Source: an uncultured Anaerotignum sp. (GTDB lineage: Bacteria > Bacillota > Clostridia > Lachnospirales > Anaerotignaceae). From it: 10,964 bases of DNA. Numbering within the stretch: position 1 is the stretch's first letter; each line of letters starts with the position of its first letter. The notes under the pieces were generated by a model that worked only from the letters and a program-made list of their open reading frames with translations, was not told where the DNA came from and searched no databases. Made by a program: the position numbers and the translations under genes. The stretch lies in contig NZ_CAKQVD010000062.1 of the NCBI RefSeq assembly GCF_934277605.1, positions 1 to 10,964 of the forward strand. The letters run 5' to 3'. Positions 1 to 5,575 of the stretch are shown in pieces.

Positions 1-39
1 GGTTTGTCAGCAAACTGCCACGCCGACTGCGGATTCCAT

Positions 40-155
40 TTGGGAAACTACTTACCGCCCAAGAAGGGGCGGCAGGCGAAGCCTGCTTTGCGTAGCAAAG
101 TAATGAACAGTTTGTTTCCCAAGCCCTTCCGCTACTTCAAAATTACTTTGTCTAC
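40..155 (+). other. Structured leader or repeat with two alternative folds
   Basis: Seen in sequence: an outer stem, TTGGGAAAC (40-48) with GTTTCCCAA (114-122), encloses three abutting hairpins: CCGCCC/GGGCGG (55-72), CAGGC-GAA-GCCTG (73-85) and CTTTGC-GTA-GCAAAG (86-100). A competing stem pairs 92-104 with 142-155 (13 pairs, one bulged base at 151) and cannot form together with the third hairpin or the outer stem. A further hairpin, GTTTG/CAAAC, lies at 2-15. An intrinsic terminator follows at 163-190, and no good promoter is visible between it and the ECF gene. Inference: this could be the aptamer-like part of a transcription attenuator controlling that gene. It could equally be the 3' end of an upstream transcript, or a dispersed palindromic repeat cut by the window edge. 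It matches no riboswitch class I know. Confidence 0.4.
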
Positions 156-162
156 AATCTGG

Positions 163-190
163 AAAGAGCGGTTTTTACCGCTCTTTTTTA
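163..190 (+). terminator. Intrinsic terminator
   Basis: A perfect 9-bp stem, AAAGAGCGG (163-171) with CCGCTCTTT (178-186), has a 6-base loop and a T-run through 189. It ends either a transcript from left of the window or an attenuated leader of the ECF gene. Bases 129-137 (CCGCT-A-CTT) could pair with 164-171 with one bulge, as an antiterminator. Confidence 0.85.
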
Positions 191-208
191 TGCCGCAAAG
201 GAGGGGCT

Positions 209-307
209 ATGGCAAGCGTGTGGGTACAATGGAACAAATCGTATCGGTACAATTTGCGGTTTTGTGCGGAGAAATCTGGAAAGTGGCGGCAGACTGTGAT
301 ATCCTAA
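209..307 (+). CDS. Possible 32-codon small ORF / leader peptide
   Basis: An ATG at 209 is preceded by an excellent ribosome site, AAAGGAGGGG (197-206), stronger than that of the ECF gene downstream. The frame runs 32 codons to a TAA at 305-307. The peptide is basic and aromatic, with Trp at 5, 8 and 26, Tyr at 12 and 14, and several Lys and Arg. It resembles no family I know. The stop codon touches the 5' arm of a hairpin (307-329) just upstream of the ECF ribosome site, so translation of this ORF could affect access to that site. The spacing of the AGGAGG core to ATG is short (4 bases), and a chance ORF of this size is quite possible. Confidence 0.3.
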   Translation: MASVWVQWNKSYRYNLRFCAEKSGKWRQTVIS

Positions 308-329
308 CCTTAACGAAAAAAAGTAAGGT
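307..329 (+). promoter_or_regulatory. Hairpin next to the ECF ribosome site
   Basis: ACCTTA (307-312) pairs with TAAGGT (324-329) across an A-rich loop. The 3' arm abuts the GGGAG ribosome site (330-334) of the ECF gene. A ribosome ending at the small ORF stop (305-307) would cover the 5' arm. A translational coupling role is inferred only. Confidence 0.3.
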
Positions 330-341
330 GGGAGATATAAA

Positions 342-851
342 ATGAAAACGAAAGAGCTTTGTATTCACGGCTTGCTGATTGCTTTGGTGGCAGTCTGCAC
401 GATGATGTTCCAGATTCCCGTTTCCGCAACACAGGGCTATGTGCATTTGGGGGACAGCATGATTCTTTTGATCGGGGTGTTCTTCGGGGCAAGATACGGC
501 ATGGTGGCTGGCGGCATTGGCTCCGCTTTGGCGGATATCCTGAGCGGTTATAGCCATTGGGCACCCTTTACACTGATTATCAAGGGTGTGATGGGCTGGC
601 TGATTGGCAAGATTGCGGCAGGCAAAAAGGATAAATTCTTTACCGGAAAAAATGTGCTGGCTTCTGTTGTGGGCATTGCTTGGATGGTATTCGGCTATTT
701 CATCGGCGGCGGCATTCTCAAGAGCAGCTTTGCGGTGGCAGCAACCTCTATCCCCGAAAACATTGTGCAGGGTGTAGCGGGTGCGATTATTTTCTTTGTG
801 GTGGGCGCAGCGTTCCACAAGGCGAATATTTATAAAATTGTGTCAGAATAA
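342..851 (+). CDS. ECF transporter S component (substrate unknown)
   Basis: This 169-residue, very hydrophobic protein with about five or six membrane helices fits the small substrate-binding S subunits of energy-coupling-factor vitamin transporters. It resembles the UPF0397/ECF-riboflavin-type group (PF07155). Recognisable features are a short N-terminal Lys-rich start followed by the first helix, GYVHLGD at residues 32-38, and the segment GSALADILSGYSHW at 60-73 followed by a Lys-Gly at 81-82. S subunits bind the vitamin in the membrane and dock on a shared EcfA/A'/T module, which is not encoded here and would come from elsewhere in the genome. The ATG at 342 has GGGAG (330-334) seven bases upstream. 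The gene has its own terminator at 889-919. No vitamin riboswitch that I recognise precedes it, so the substrate (pyridoxine-, folate-, riboflavin-like or other) cannot be assigned. Confidence 0.85.
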   Translation: MKTKELCIHGLLIALVAVCTMMFQIPVSATQGYVHLGDSMILLIGVFFGARYGMVAGGIGSALADILSGYSHWAPFTLIIKGVMGWLIGKIAAGKKDKFFTGKNVLASVVGIAWMVFGYFIGGGILKSSFAVAATSIPENIVQGVAGAIIFFVVGAAFHKANIYKIVSE

Positions 852-888
852 AAGAATATAAATGAATACTCATGGCGTACTCAGAGGA

Positions 889-919
889 ACCGAGGGATTT
901 TCCCTCGGCTTTTTCTTTT
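889..919 (+). terminator. Intrinsic terminator of the ECF gene
   Basis: CCGAGGGA (890-897) and TCCCTCGG (901-908) form a perfect 8-bp stem with a TTT loop, followed by CTTTTTCTTTT. It lies 38 bases after the ECF stop codon. Confidence 0.92.
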
Positions 920-927
920 GGGCGTAT

Positions 928-958
928 TTTGTTGACCGCAGGAGAGAAGATATGATAC
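928..958 (+). promoter_or_regulatory. Weak candidate promoter for the PAP2 gene
   Basis: A TATGAT (951-956) lies 17 bases after a poor -35 (TTTGTT, 928-933). An overlapping TTGACC (932-937) is a better -35 but is only 13 bases from TATGAT, or 15 from TGATAC. Since a terminator ends just upstream (919) and PAP2 starts at 989, a promoter must lie about here, but the exact boxes are uncertain. Confidence 0.3.
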
Positions 959-988
959 GATGACAGAAAAAAAGAAGGAGGCGTTCGG

Positions 989-1546
989 ATGGAACGGCTT
1001 TTGGAATTGGACGGGCAGTTTTTGCTTTGGCTGAAGGATTTTTTTGCACATCCGCTTTTGGACCGGATGATGATATTTGTGACCTCTCTTGCGAATAAGG
1101 GAATGCTTTGGATTGCCATTGGCATACTCTTTTTATTTCTGGGCTTGCGGGAGAAAAAATGGCGGGAGCGTGGGCTTTTGGTTCTGCTTTCCTTGGTGTT
1201 GAATGCGGTGGTGTGCAATTTGCTGTTAAAGCCATTGTTCAGCCGCACCAGACCTTACGACCTTTTGGGCTATGAAATTTTGATTCGGCGGCTGGGGGAT
1301 GCCTCCTTTCCTTCGGGGCATACCTCTGCTTCCTTTGCGGCGGCAACGGCACTTTATGCCATTGACCGAAGATATGGGATTGCGGCGTATGTGCTGGCGG
1401 TGCTGATTGGCTTTTCCCGCTTGTATCTGGGGGTGCATTTCCCGACAGATGTTTTCATTGGGGCAATCATCGGGGTTTTGGCGGCAAAGGCGGCACAGGC
1501 TTTATTGGAAAAGAAGCTTCATTTTGAGTTTTGTTCTGATAAATAA
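989..1546 (+). CDS. PAP2-family membrane phosphatase
   Basis: This 185-residue integral membrane protein carries all three signature motifs of the type 2 phosphatidic acid phosphatase family: K81-x6-R88-P89 (KPLFSRTRP), PSGH at 108-111 and S143-R144 with H150 and D154 (SRLYLGVHFPTD). H150 is expected to be the phosphorylated nucleophile and H111 the general acid. Hydrophobic segments lie around residues 28-53, 62-80, 112-125, 130-147 and 153-172. Family members dephosphorylate lipid phosphates at the outer membrane face, including undecaprenyl pyrophosphate (BcrC-like), phosphatidylglycerol phosphate or phosphatidic acid. The sequence alone does not choose between these. AAGGAGG (975-981) is seven bases from the ATG, supporting this start. 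No classical terminator directly follows; a short GC stem with four Ts (1657-1680) inside the next element might serve. Confidence 0.9.
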   Translation: MERLLELDGQFLLWLKDFFAHPLLDRMMIFVTSLANKGMLWIAIGILFLFLGLREKKWRERGLLVLLSLVLNAVVCNLLLKPLFSRTRPYDLLGYEILIRRLGDASFPSGHTSASFAAATALYAIDRRYGIAAYVLAVLIGFSRLYLGVHFPTDVFIGAIIGVLAAKAAQALLEKKLHFEFCSDK

Positions 1547-1579
1547 GACATCTCATTCTTCTTATTCAGACATCTCATT
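1546..1579. repeat. Two copies of a 12-bp direct repeat
   Basis: AGACATCTCATT occurs at 1546-1557, overlapping the last base of the PAP2 stop codon, and again at 1568-1579, 22 bases apart. It may be a slippage duplication or a binding site pair; its function is unknown. Confidence 0.6.
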
Positions 1580-1623
1580 TTTAGCAATAGAATAATATTT
1601 TTGTGAAAAAAATGGAAAAAATA

Positions 1624-1652
1624 TTGCAAAAACGCTTATTATAATATAAAAT
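1624..1652 (+). promoter_or_regulatory. Candidate promoter upstream of the AEC gene
   Basis: TTGCAA (1624-1629) and TAAAAT (1647-1652) are 17 bases apart. The -10 lies inside the left copy of a 10-bp direct repeat flanking the inserted element. If active, transcripts would run through that element into the permease gene. A perfect TATAAT at 1640-1645 lacks a properly spaced -35. Confidence 0.3.
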
Positions 1653-1856
1653 GATGTCGGGGTCAAAAGCCCCCGATTTTGATGCCTGCGGATTGTTCCG
1701 TGCTACGCACTCCCACAATCCTACCCAATATTCGCATATCGCAGGAGTATCATCCTACTTTTATGCTCATATCGGGGCGGGTACCAAGGTCTTTCACCCA
1801 CCTATGAGCAAGCTCATGTGGGCTTAGACCTTTTGACACCGGCATCATATAAAATG
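1644..1856. mobile_element. MITE-like inverted-repeat element
   Basis: Two 19-base ends, ATGATGTCGGGGTCAAAAG (1651-1669) and its near complement (1830-1848), match at 17 of 19 positions. The direct repeat ATATAAAATG flanks them at 1644-1653 and 1847-1856, partly overlapping the ends. This is read as a target duplication (5 bp ATAAA, up to 10 bp depending on the boundary). The 198-bp interior has no credible ORF but is rich in nested stems: TCGGGG/CCCCGA (1657-1676); CCTGCG/CGCAGG (1685-1745) enclosing GATTGT/ACAATC and GTGC/GCAC; and AAGGTCT/AGACCTT (1786-1832) enclosing CCCAC/GTGGG and ATGAG/CTCAT. Together these suggest a non-autonomous element moved by a transposase encoded elsewhere. A structured regulatory RNA is the main alternative. 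It fills most of the 360-base gap between PAP2 and the permease. Confidence 0.6.
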
Positions 1857-1906
1857 GAAGTCGCTATACGAAATGAGGAGAAAAAAGAGGGAGGAAGTTT
1901 GGAGCA

Positions 1907-2833
1907 ATGGCGATACCTGTAATTTATCAGCTCATTACAATGGTCATTTTGATGATGGTTGGCGTGGTGCTGCACAAAAAGAATTATTTGTCACTGACAA
2001 ATGCCAAGGGGCTTTCGATTGTGTTGACACGAGTGGCGGTGCCCTGCAACATGGTTGTTTTGTTGCAGAGGGAGTATTCTCCGGAAATATTTAAGGGCTT
2101 TCTGGTAACCTGCGGTGCAACCTATCTGATGTGCTGCATCGGTGCGTTGATGTTTTTTATTGTAGGCAAGTGCATGAAGATGAAGCCGAAGGAGCTGGGC
2201 CTATTCAGCGGCGGCGGCGTTTACAGCAACGTCATCTTTATGGGGCAGCCGTTGATTATGGCTATGTACGGTGCAGAGGGCTTGATTTTCTGCGTGGCGG
2301 TTATGTTTACCTGCAACGTATTCCTGTTTACTGTTTGCTCGATTTTGTTTGCAATGGGCAGTGATTTGAAAAAATCCGCATTGCAGATACTCAAGGATGC
2401 GTTTATCAACCTGATTTGCCTTTCCGCAATCATCGGTGTATTCTGCTTTGTGAACTCGATTTCCCTGCCACAGCCTATTTTTGATGTGCTGCAGTATTCC
2501 GCAAACACAACGGTATGCCTGTCTATGATTTATATCGGCTCCTTGCTGGCGGCGGCAAAGGTGCGGGAAATTTTTAAGGATAAGATAGTTTATATCTTCA
2601 GCTTTTTCACGCTGATTATCATGCCGATTATTTCCAAGCTGATTTGCGGCATTTTTATGGACGGCATGGCACTGAGCGTTTTGGTGGTGCTGATGGGGAC
2701 ACCTGCGGCGGCGGCTTTGCCCTCCTTTGCGGACCTTTACGGCAATGACGAAAAAAGAGCATCGGAGTATGCCTTTGTTTCCACGATACTTTCTGTAATC
2801 ACATTACCGCTGGTGGCACAGTTTTTGTGTTAA
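1907..2833 (+). CDS. AEC-family permease (auxin efflux carrier-like)
   Basis: The 308-residue protein has about ten hydrophobic segments, the usual size for the auxin efflux carrier family. In bacteria this family includes malate and malonate permeases such as MleP and MdcF. Family hallmarks are the N-terminal half ending in a glycine-rich stretch with N108 and P115 (SNVIFMGQPL, 107-116) and the C-terminal half with a Pro-Ala-rich crossing and a closing ST(I/L)LSVITLPL-type helix. The substrate is probably a small organic acid, but this is inferred from the family alone. The ATG at 1907 follows AGGGAGG (1888-1894), with slightly long spacing (12 bases). Transcription probably starts left of the inserted element. 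The gene stands alone and ends with a strong terminator (2852-2892). Confidence 0.88.
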   Translation: MAIPVIYQLITMVILMMVGVVLHKKNYLSLTNAKGLSIVLTRVAVPCNMVVLLQREYSPEIFKGFLVTCGATYLMCCIGALMFFIVGKCMKMKPKELGLFSGGGVYSNVIFMGQPLIMAMYGAEGLIFCVAVMFTCNVFLFTVCSILFAMGSDLKKSALQILKDAFINLICLSAIIGVFCFVNSISLPQPIFDVLQYSANTTVCLSMIYIGSLLAAAKVREIFKDKIVYIFSFFTLIIMPIISKLICGIFMDGMALSVLVVLMGTPAAAALPSFADLYGNDEKRASEYAFVSTILSVITLPLVAQFLC

Positions 2834-2851
2834 TGCGGTAGAAATTCAATA

Positions 2852-2892
2852 AAAAAACAGCTCCCTCTTGTCATTTAGAGGGAGTTTTTTTA
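2852..2892. terminator. Intrinsic terminator of the AEC gene
   Basis: CTCCCTCT (2861-2868) pairs with AGAGGGAG (2877-2884). A-runs precede and seven Ts follow, so it can work on both strands, although no minus-strand gene lies to the right. Confidence 0.93.
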
Positions 2893-2976
2893 TTGGGAGG
2901 GGATTTGTTTGTGCAGATTGTTCAAAAATAACAAAAATGGTATACAAAATTAGTACAACTGTGTGGAGGATGGGAC

Positions 2977-3006
2977 TTGATTTTTGCAAACCCTTTCGTT
3001 TATACT
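2977..3006 (+). promoter_or_regulatory. Candidate promoter of hppA
   Basis: TTGATT (2977-2982) and TATACT (3001-3006) are 18 bases apart, giving a likely transcript start near 3013. No better-matched pair was seen closer to the gene. Confidence 0.5.
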
Positions 3007-3280
3007 TATGTGTGGGACAGAATATGACTTGACCCGTAGGGAACGCATGAAAAATCGGACACGCTGCCCCTCTGCGCCAATCAAAAACAGGGCTTTTCGG
3101 TGCAAAAGGAATCGGCAGTGTATTTGTTTTTTTCGGGACTTTCTCGGCAGAACCGACTGAGAGGGAACGAAGGGCGTGTTTATGGGAGCTGATTTTCCGC
3201 CCCGGCGGGAAAGAAGTTATATTCCGCATTTTTATTATTATCCACATTCTAAAAAATTTTTAAGAAACAGGGGGATTATT
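3007..3280 (+). other. Long untranslated leader of hppA, no known element
   Basis: About 270 bases separate the likely promoter from the hppA start. I see only small hairpins, such as CCGC/GCGG near 3194-3205 and TCGG/CCGA near 3151-3163, and an AT-rich dyad at 3250-3262. No intrinsic terminator, riboswitch core or convincing ORF is visible. The gap from 2893 to 2976 shows nothing recognisable. Confidence 0.4.
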
Positions 3281-5260
3281 ATGGCAAGTTTAATCTATCT
3301 GGCGCCTGTACTCGGTATTGTGGCGCTGCTGTTTGCTTTCGTCCTGGCAAGTAAGGTAAACAAAATGGACGAAGGTACAGAAAGAATGCAGGAAATCGCT
3401 GCAAGCATCAGAGAGGGTGCAAGAGCATTCCTGTCCGCAGAATACAAAATTCTGATTATCTTTGCGGCTGTGCTGTTTATTCTGATTGGGTTCGGGGTAA
3501 GCTGGCCCACAGCAATCTGCTTCGTTGTGGGTGCAATCTTCTCCACACTGGCAGGCTTCTTCGGCATGACAGTTGCAACAAATGCAAACGTAAGAACTGC
3601 AAACGCAGCTAAAACAGGCGGTATGAACAAAGCCCTGTCTATCGCATTCAGCGGCGGCGCAGTTATGGGTATGTGCGTAGTTGGTCTGGGTCTTTTGGGC
3701 GTAGGCGCAATCTATGTATTCACACACAATGCAGATATCCTGTTCGGTTTCTCTCTGGGTGCTTCCTCTATCGCACTGTTTGGCCGTGTTGGCGGCGGTA
3801 TCTATACAAAGGCTGCCGACGTTGGTGCTGACCTGGTAGGTAAGGTTGAAGCAGGTATCCCCGAGGATGACCCTCGTAACCCCGCAGTTATCGCCGATAA
3901 CGTAGGCGACAACGTAGGCGACGTTGCCGGCATGGGTGCTGACCTGTTTGAATCCTATGTTGGTTCCATTATCTCTGCTATCACACTGGGCTTGGTATAT
4001 TACAGCGCAGAAGGCGCTCTGTATCCTCTGGTGCTGGCAGCAACAGGTATTCTGGCTTCCATCATCGGTACCTTCTTTGTTAAGGGCGACGAAAACGCAA
4101 ACCCGCACAAGGCTCTGAAAACAGGTTCCTATACAGCAGCAATTTTGGTTGCTATCGTTTCCGTTATTTTGTCCAAGTCCTGCTTTGGCGATATGAAAGC
4201 AGCAATCGCTGTTATCGCAGGTCTGATTGTAGGTCAGATTATCGGTATGATTACAGAGGTTTATACCTCCGGTGATTACAAATCCGTTAAGAAAATTGCA
4301 GACCAGTCCGAAACGGGCCCTGCAACAACAATCATTTCCGGTCTGGCTGTTGGTATGGAATCCACAGCAATTCCTATTATCCTGATTTGCGTAGGTATCT
4401 TTATTGCATTTACAGTATGCGGTCTGTATGGTATCGCTCTGTCCGCAGTAGGTATGCTGGCAACCACAGGTATCACCGTAGCGGTTGACGCTTACGGCCC
4501 TATCGCCGATAACGCAGGTGGTATCGCAGAAATGGCAGGCTTGGATCATTCCGTAAGAAACATCACAGATAAGCTGGACGCAGTTGGTAACACAACAGCA
4601 GCTATGGGTAAAGGCTTTGCAATCGGTTCTGCAGCACTGACAGCACTGGCTCTGTTCGTATCCTATGCAGAAGCAGTTGGTCTGTCCACAATTGATATGC
4701 TGAATCCTCGTGTTATCATCGGTCTTTTGATTGGTGGTATGCTGCCCTTCCTGTTCTCCGCATTCACAATGCAGTCCGTAGGTAAAGCTGCATTTGAAAT
4801 GATTGAAGAAGTAAGAAGACAGTTCCGCACCATCCCCGGCATCATGGAGGGGACAGGTAAGCCCGACTACAAGAAGTGTGTAGAAATTTCCACAACAGCA
4901 GCACTGAAGGAAATGCTGGTTCCCGGTATCATGGCAGTTGCAGCTCCTCTGGTAGTTGGTCTGGTGCTTGGCGTTGACGCTCTGGGCGGTCTGCTGGCAG
5001 GCGCTCTGGTAACAGGTGTTATGATGGCTATCTTCATGTCCAATGCCGGCGGTGCATGGGATAATGCGAAGAAGTACATCGAAGAAGGCAACCACGGCGG
5101 CAAAGGCTCCGATGCACACGCAGCAGCCGTTATCGGTGATACTGTTGGTGACCCCTTCAAAGATACTTCCGGCCCTTCCATCAACATTTTGATTAAGCTG
5201 ATGACAGTTGTATCTCTGGTATTCGCTCCTCTGTTCCTGACAGTTGGCAGCCTGCTGTAA
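3281..5260 (+). CDS. hppA: K+-dependent ion-pumping membrane pyrophosphatase
   Basis: The 659-residue protein with about 16 membrane helices hydrolyses pyrophosphate at the cytoplasmic face and pumps Na+ and/or H+ outward. Substrate motifs are intact: D180-VGAD-x4-KVE (180-190), then DDPRNPAVIADNVGDNVGD (196-214) with metal-binding Asp206, Asp210 and Asp214, and near the C-terminus a GDTVGDPFKDTSGPS motif. GNTTAAMGKG (436-445) has Ala440 and Gly443 where K+-independent enzymes carry Lys and Thr, so this is the K+-dependent type. Glu224 in GADLFESY sits where Na+-pumping enzymes keep their gate glutamate; plant H+ pumps have it four residues later (GSYAE). Na+ or mixed Na+/H+ transport is therefore the likelier reading. 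The start is ATG 3281, with AGGGGGA (3269-3275) five bases upstream; an in-frame upstream ATG at 3176 lacks support. Codon bias suggests high expression. Confidence 0.96.
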   Translation: MASLIYLAPVLGIVALLFAFVLASKVNKMDEGTERMQEIAASIREGARAFLSAEYKILIIFAAVLFILIGFGVSWPTAICFVVGAIFSTLAGFFGMTVATNANVRTANAAKTGGMNKALSIAFSGGAVMGMCVVGLGLLGVGAIYVFTHNADILFGFSLGASSIALFGRVGGGIYTKAADVGADLVGKVEAGIPEDDPRNPAVIADNVGDNVGDVAGMGADLFESYVGSIISAITLGLVYYSAEGALYPLVLAATGILASIIGTFFVKGDENANPHKALKTGSYTAAILVAIVSVILSKSCFGDMKAAIAVIAGLIVGQIIGMITEVYTSGDYKSVKKIADQSETGPATTIISGLAVGMESTAIPIILICVGIFIAFTVCGLYGIALSAVGMLATTGITVAVDAYGPIADNAGGIAEMAGLDHSVRNITDKLDAVGNTTAAMGKGFAIGSAALTALALFVSYAEAVGLSTIDMLNPRVIIGLLIGGMLPFLFSAFTMQSVGKAAFEMIEEVRRQFRTIPGIMEGTGKPDYKKCVEISTTAALKEMLVPGIMAVAAPLVVGLVLGVDALGGLLAGALVTGVMMAIFMSNAGGAWDNAKKYIEEGNHGGKGSDAHAAAVIGDTVGDPFKDTSGPSINILIKLMTVVSLVFAPLFLTVGSLL

Positions 5261-5271
5261 TGAGATAAAAA

Positions 5272-5302
5272 TAAAAAGCAGTCCGTTTTGGGCTGCTTTT
5301 TT
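5272..5302 (+). terminator. Intrinsic terminator of hppA
   Basis: AAAAGCAGTCC (5274-5284) pairs with GGGCTGCTTTT (5290-5300), with one G-T pair, a 5-base loop and a terminal T-run. It lies 12 bases after the stop, so hppA and ppdK are probably separate transcripts. Confidence 0.9.
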
Positions 5303-5351
5303 GATACCAAAAAGGGCTTCTGTTAAATATTTTTTACGAATTTTCGATATA

Positions 5352-5390
5352 TTGAAAATTGTGGGGCGAAAAATGTCCCAATTTTTTCAA
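5352..5390. repeat. Imperfect inverted repeat upstream of ppdK
   Basis: TTGAAAATTGTGGG (5352-5365) can pair with TCCCAATTTTTTCAA (5376-5390), with small bulges. It lies between the hppA terminator and the ppdK promoter in AT-rich DNA. It might be a regulator site or a terminator-like hairpin; neither can be shown. Confidence 0.4.
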
Positions 5391-5436
5391 AAAATACAAA
5401 ATACACCCTTGTGCAACGAAAGGATTTGGGGTATTC

Positions 5437-5480
5437 TTAACATAGGGAAAGATTTTCCTCTATAAGAACAGTGGTATGAT
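5437..5480 (+). promoter_or_regulatory. ppdK promoter region with a 13-bp palindrome
   Basis: TTAACA (5437-5442) and TATAAG (5461-5466) are 18 bases apart. An alternative extended -10, TGGTATGAT, ends at 5480. Between the first pair lies the perfect dyad GGAAA-GAT-TTTCC (5446-5458), well placed for a repressor or activator. Either box would leave an untranslated leader of roughly 90-105 bases. Confidence 0.5.
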
Positions 5481-5575
5481 TTTTTATGAAATGTTTTTGA
5501 ACTGCTTTTGCCGGAAAAGGACGGCGGAGCAAGAAACAAAATTTTACCAAAATTGATTACAGGAGGTAATGAGTA

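Noticed and set aside
55..100. Three abutting hairpins as a CRISPR-like or tandem repeat array
   Set aside because: The three hairpins have different sequences and no regular spacer or repeat unit.
223..253. Repeated GGTACAAT (223-230 and 246-253) as -10 boxes for the ECF gene
   Set aside because: Neither copy has a recognisable -35 or extended -10, so I do not call a promoter.
4..345. 113-codon plus-strand open frame at the left edge
   Set aside because: It runs through the nested hairpins and the intrinsic terminator, and its product looks like no protein family.
207..818. 203-codon open frame on the minus strand opposite the ECF gene
   Set aside because: It is in codon register with the ECF gene and has a His/Asn/Ala-rich composition without a domain. 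The sense product is a clear membrane protein.
1833..1855. TTGACA at the right end of the MITE-like element as an outward promoter with TATAAA/TAAAAT
   Set aside because: The spacing is only 9-11 bases, too short for a normal sigma-A promoter.
2960..3033. Short ORF after GGAGG near 2965, starting ATG at about 2970
   Set aside because: The ribosome site is adjacent to the ATG with no spacing, and the frame runs about 20 codons across the proposed hppA promoter.
2846..3247. 133-codon minus-strand open frame between the AEC gene and hppA
   Set aside because: It covers the AEC terminator and the hppA promoter and leader, and has no recognisable domain.
3176..3280. In-frame upstream ATG giving hppA a 35-residue extension
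   Set aside because: The extension is charged and atypical for the family. The good ribosome site is at 3269-3275, and MASLIYLAPVLG is a normal N-terminus for this family.
3290..5119. 609-codon open frame on the minus strand opposite hppA
   Set aside because: Same codon-register effect as for ppdK. The translation is low-complexity, rich in Cys, Asn and Thr, and resembles no family.
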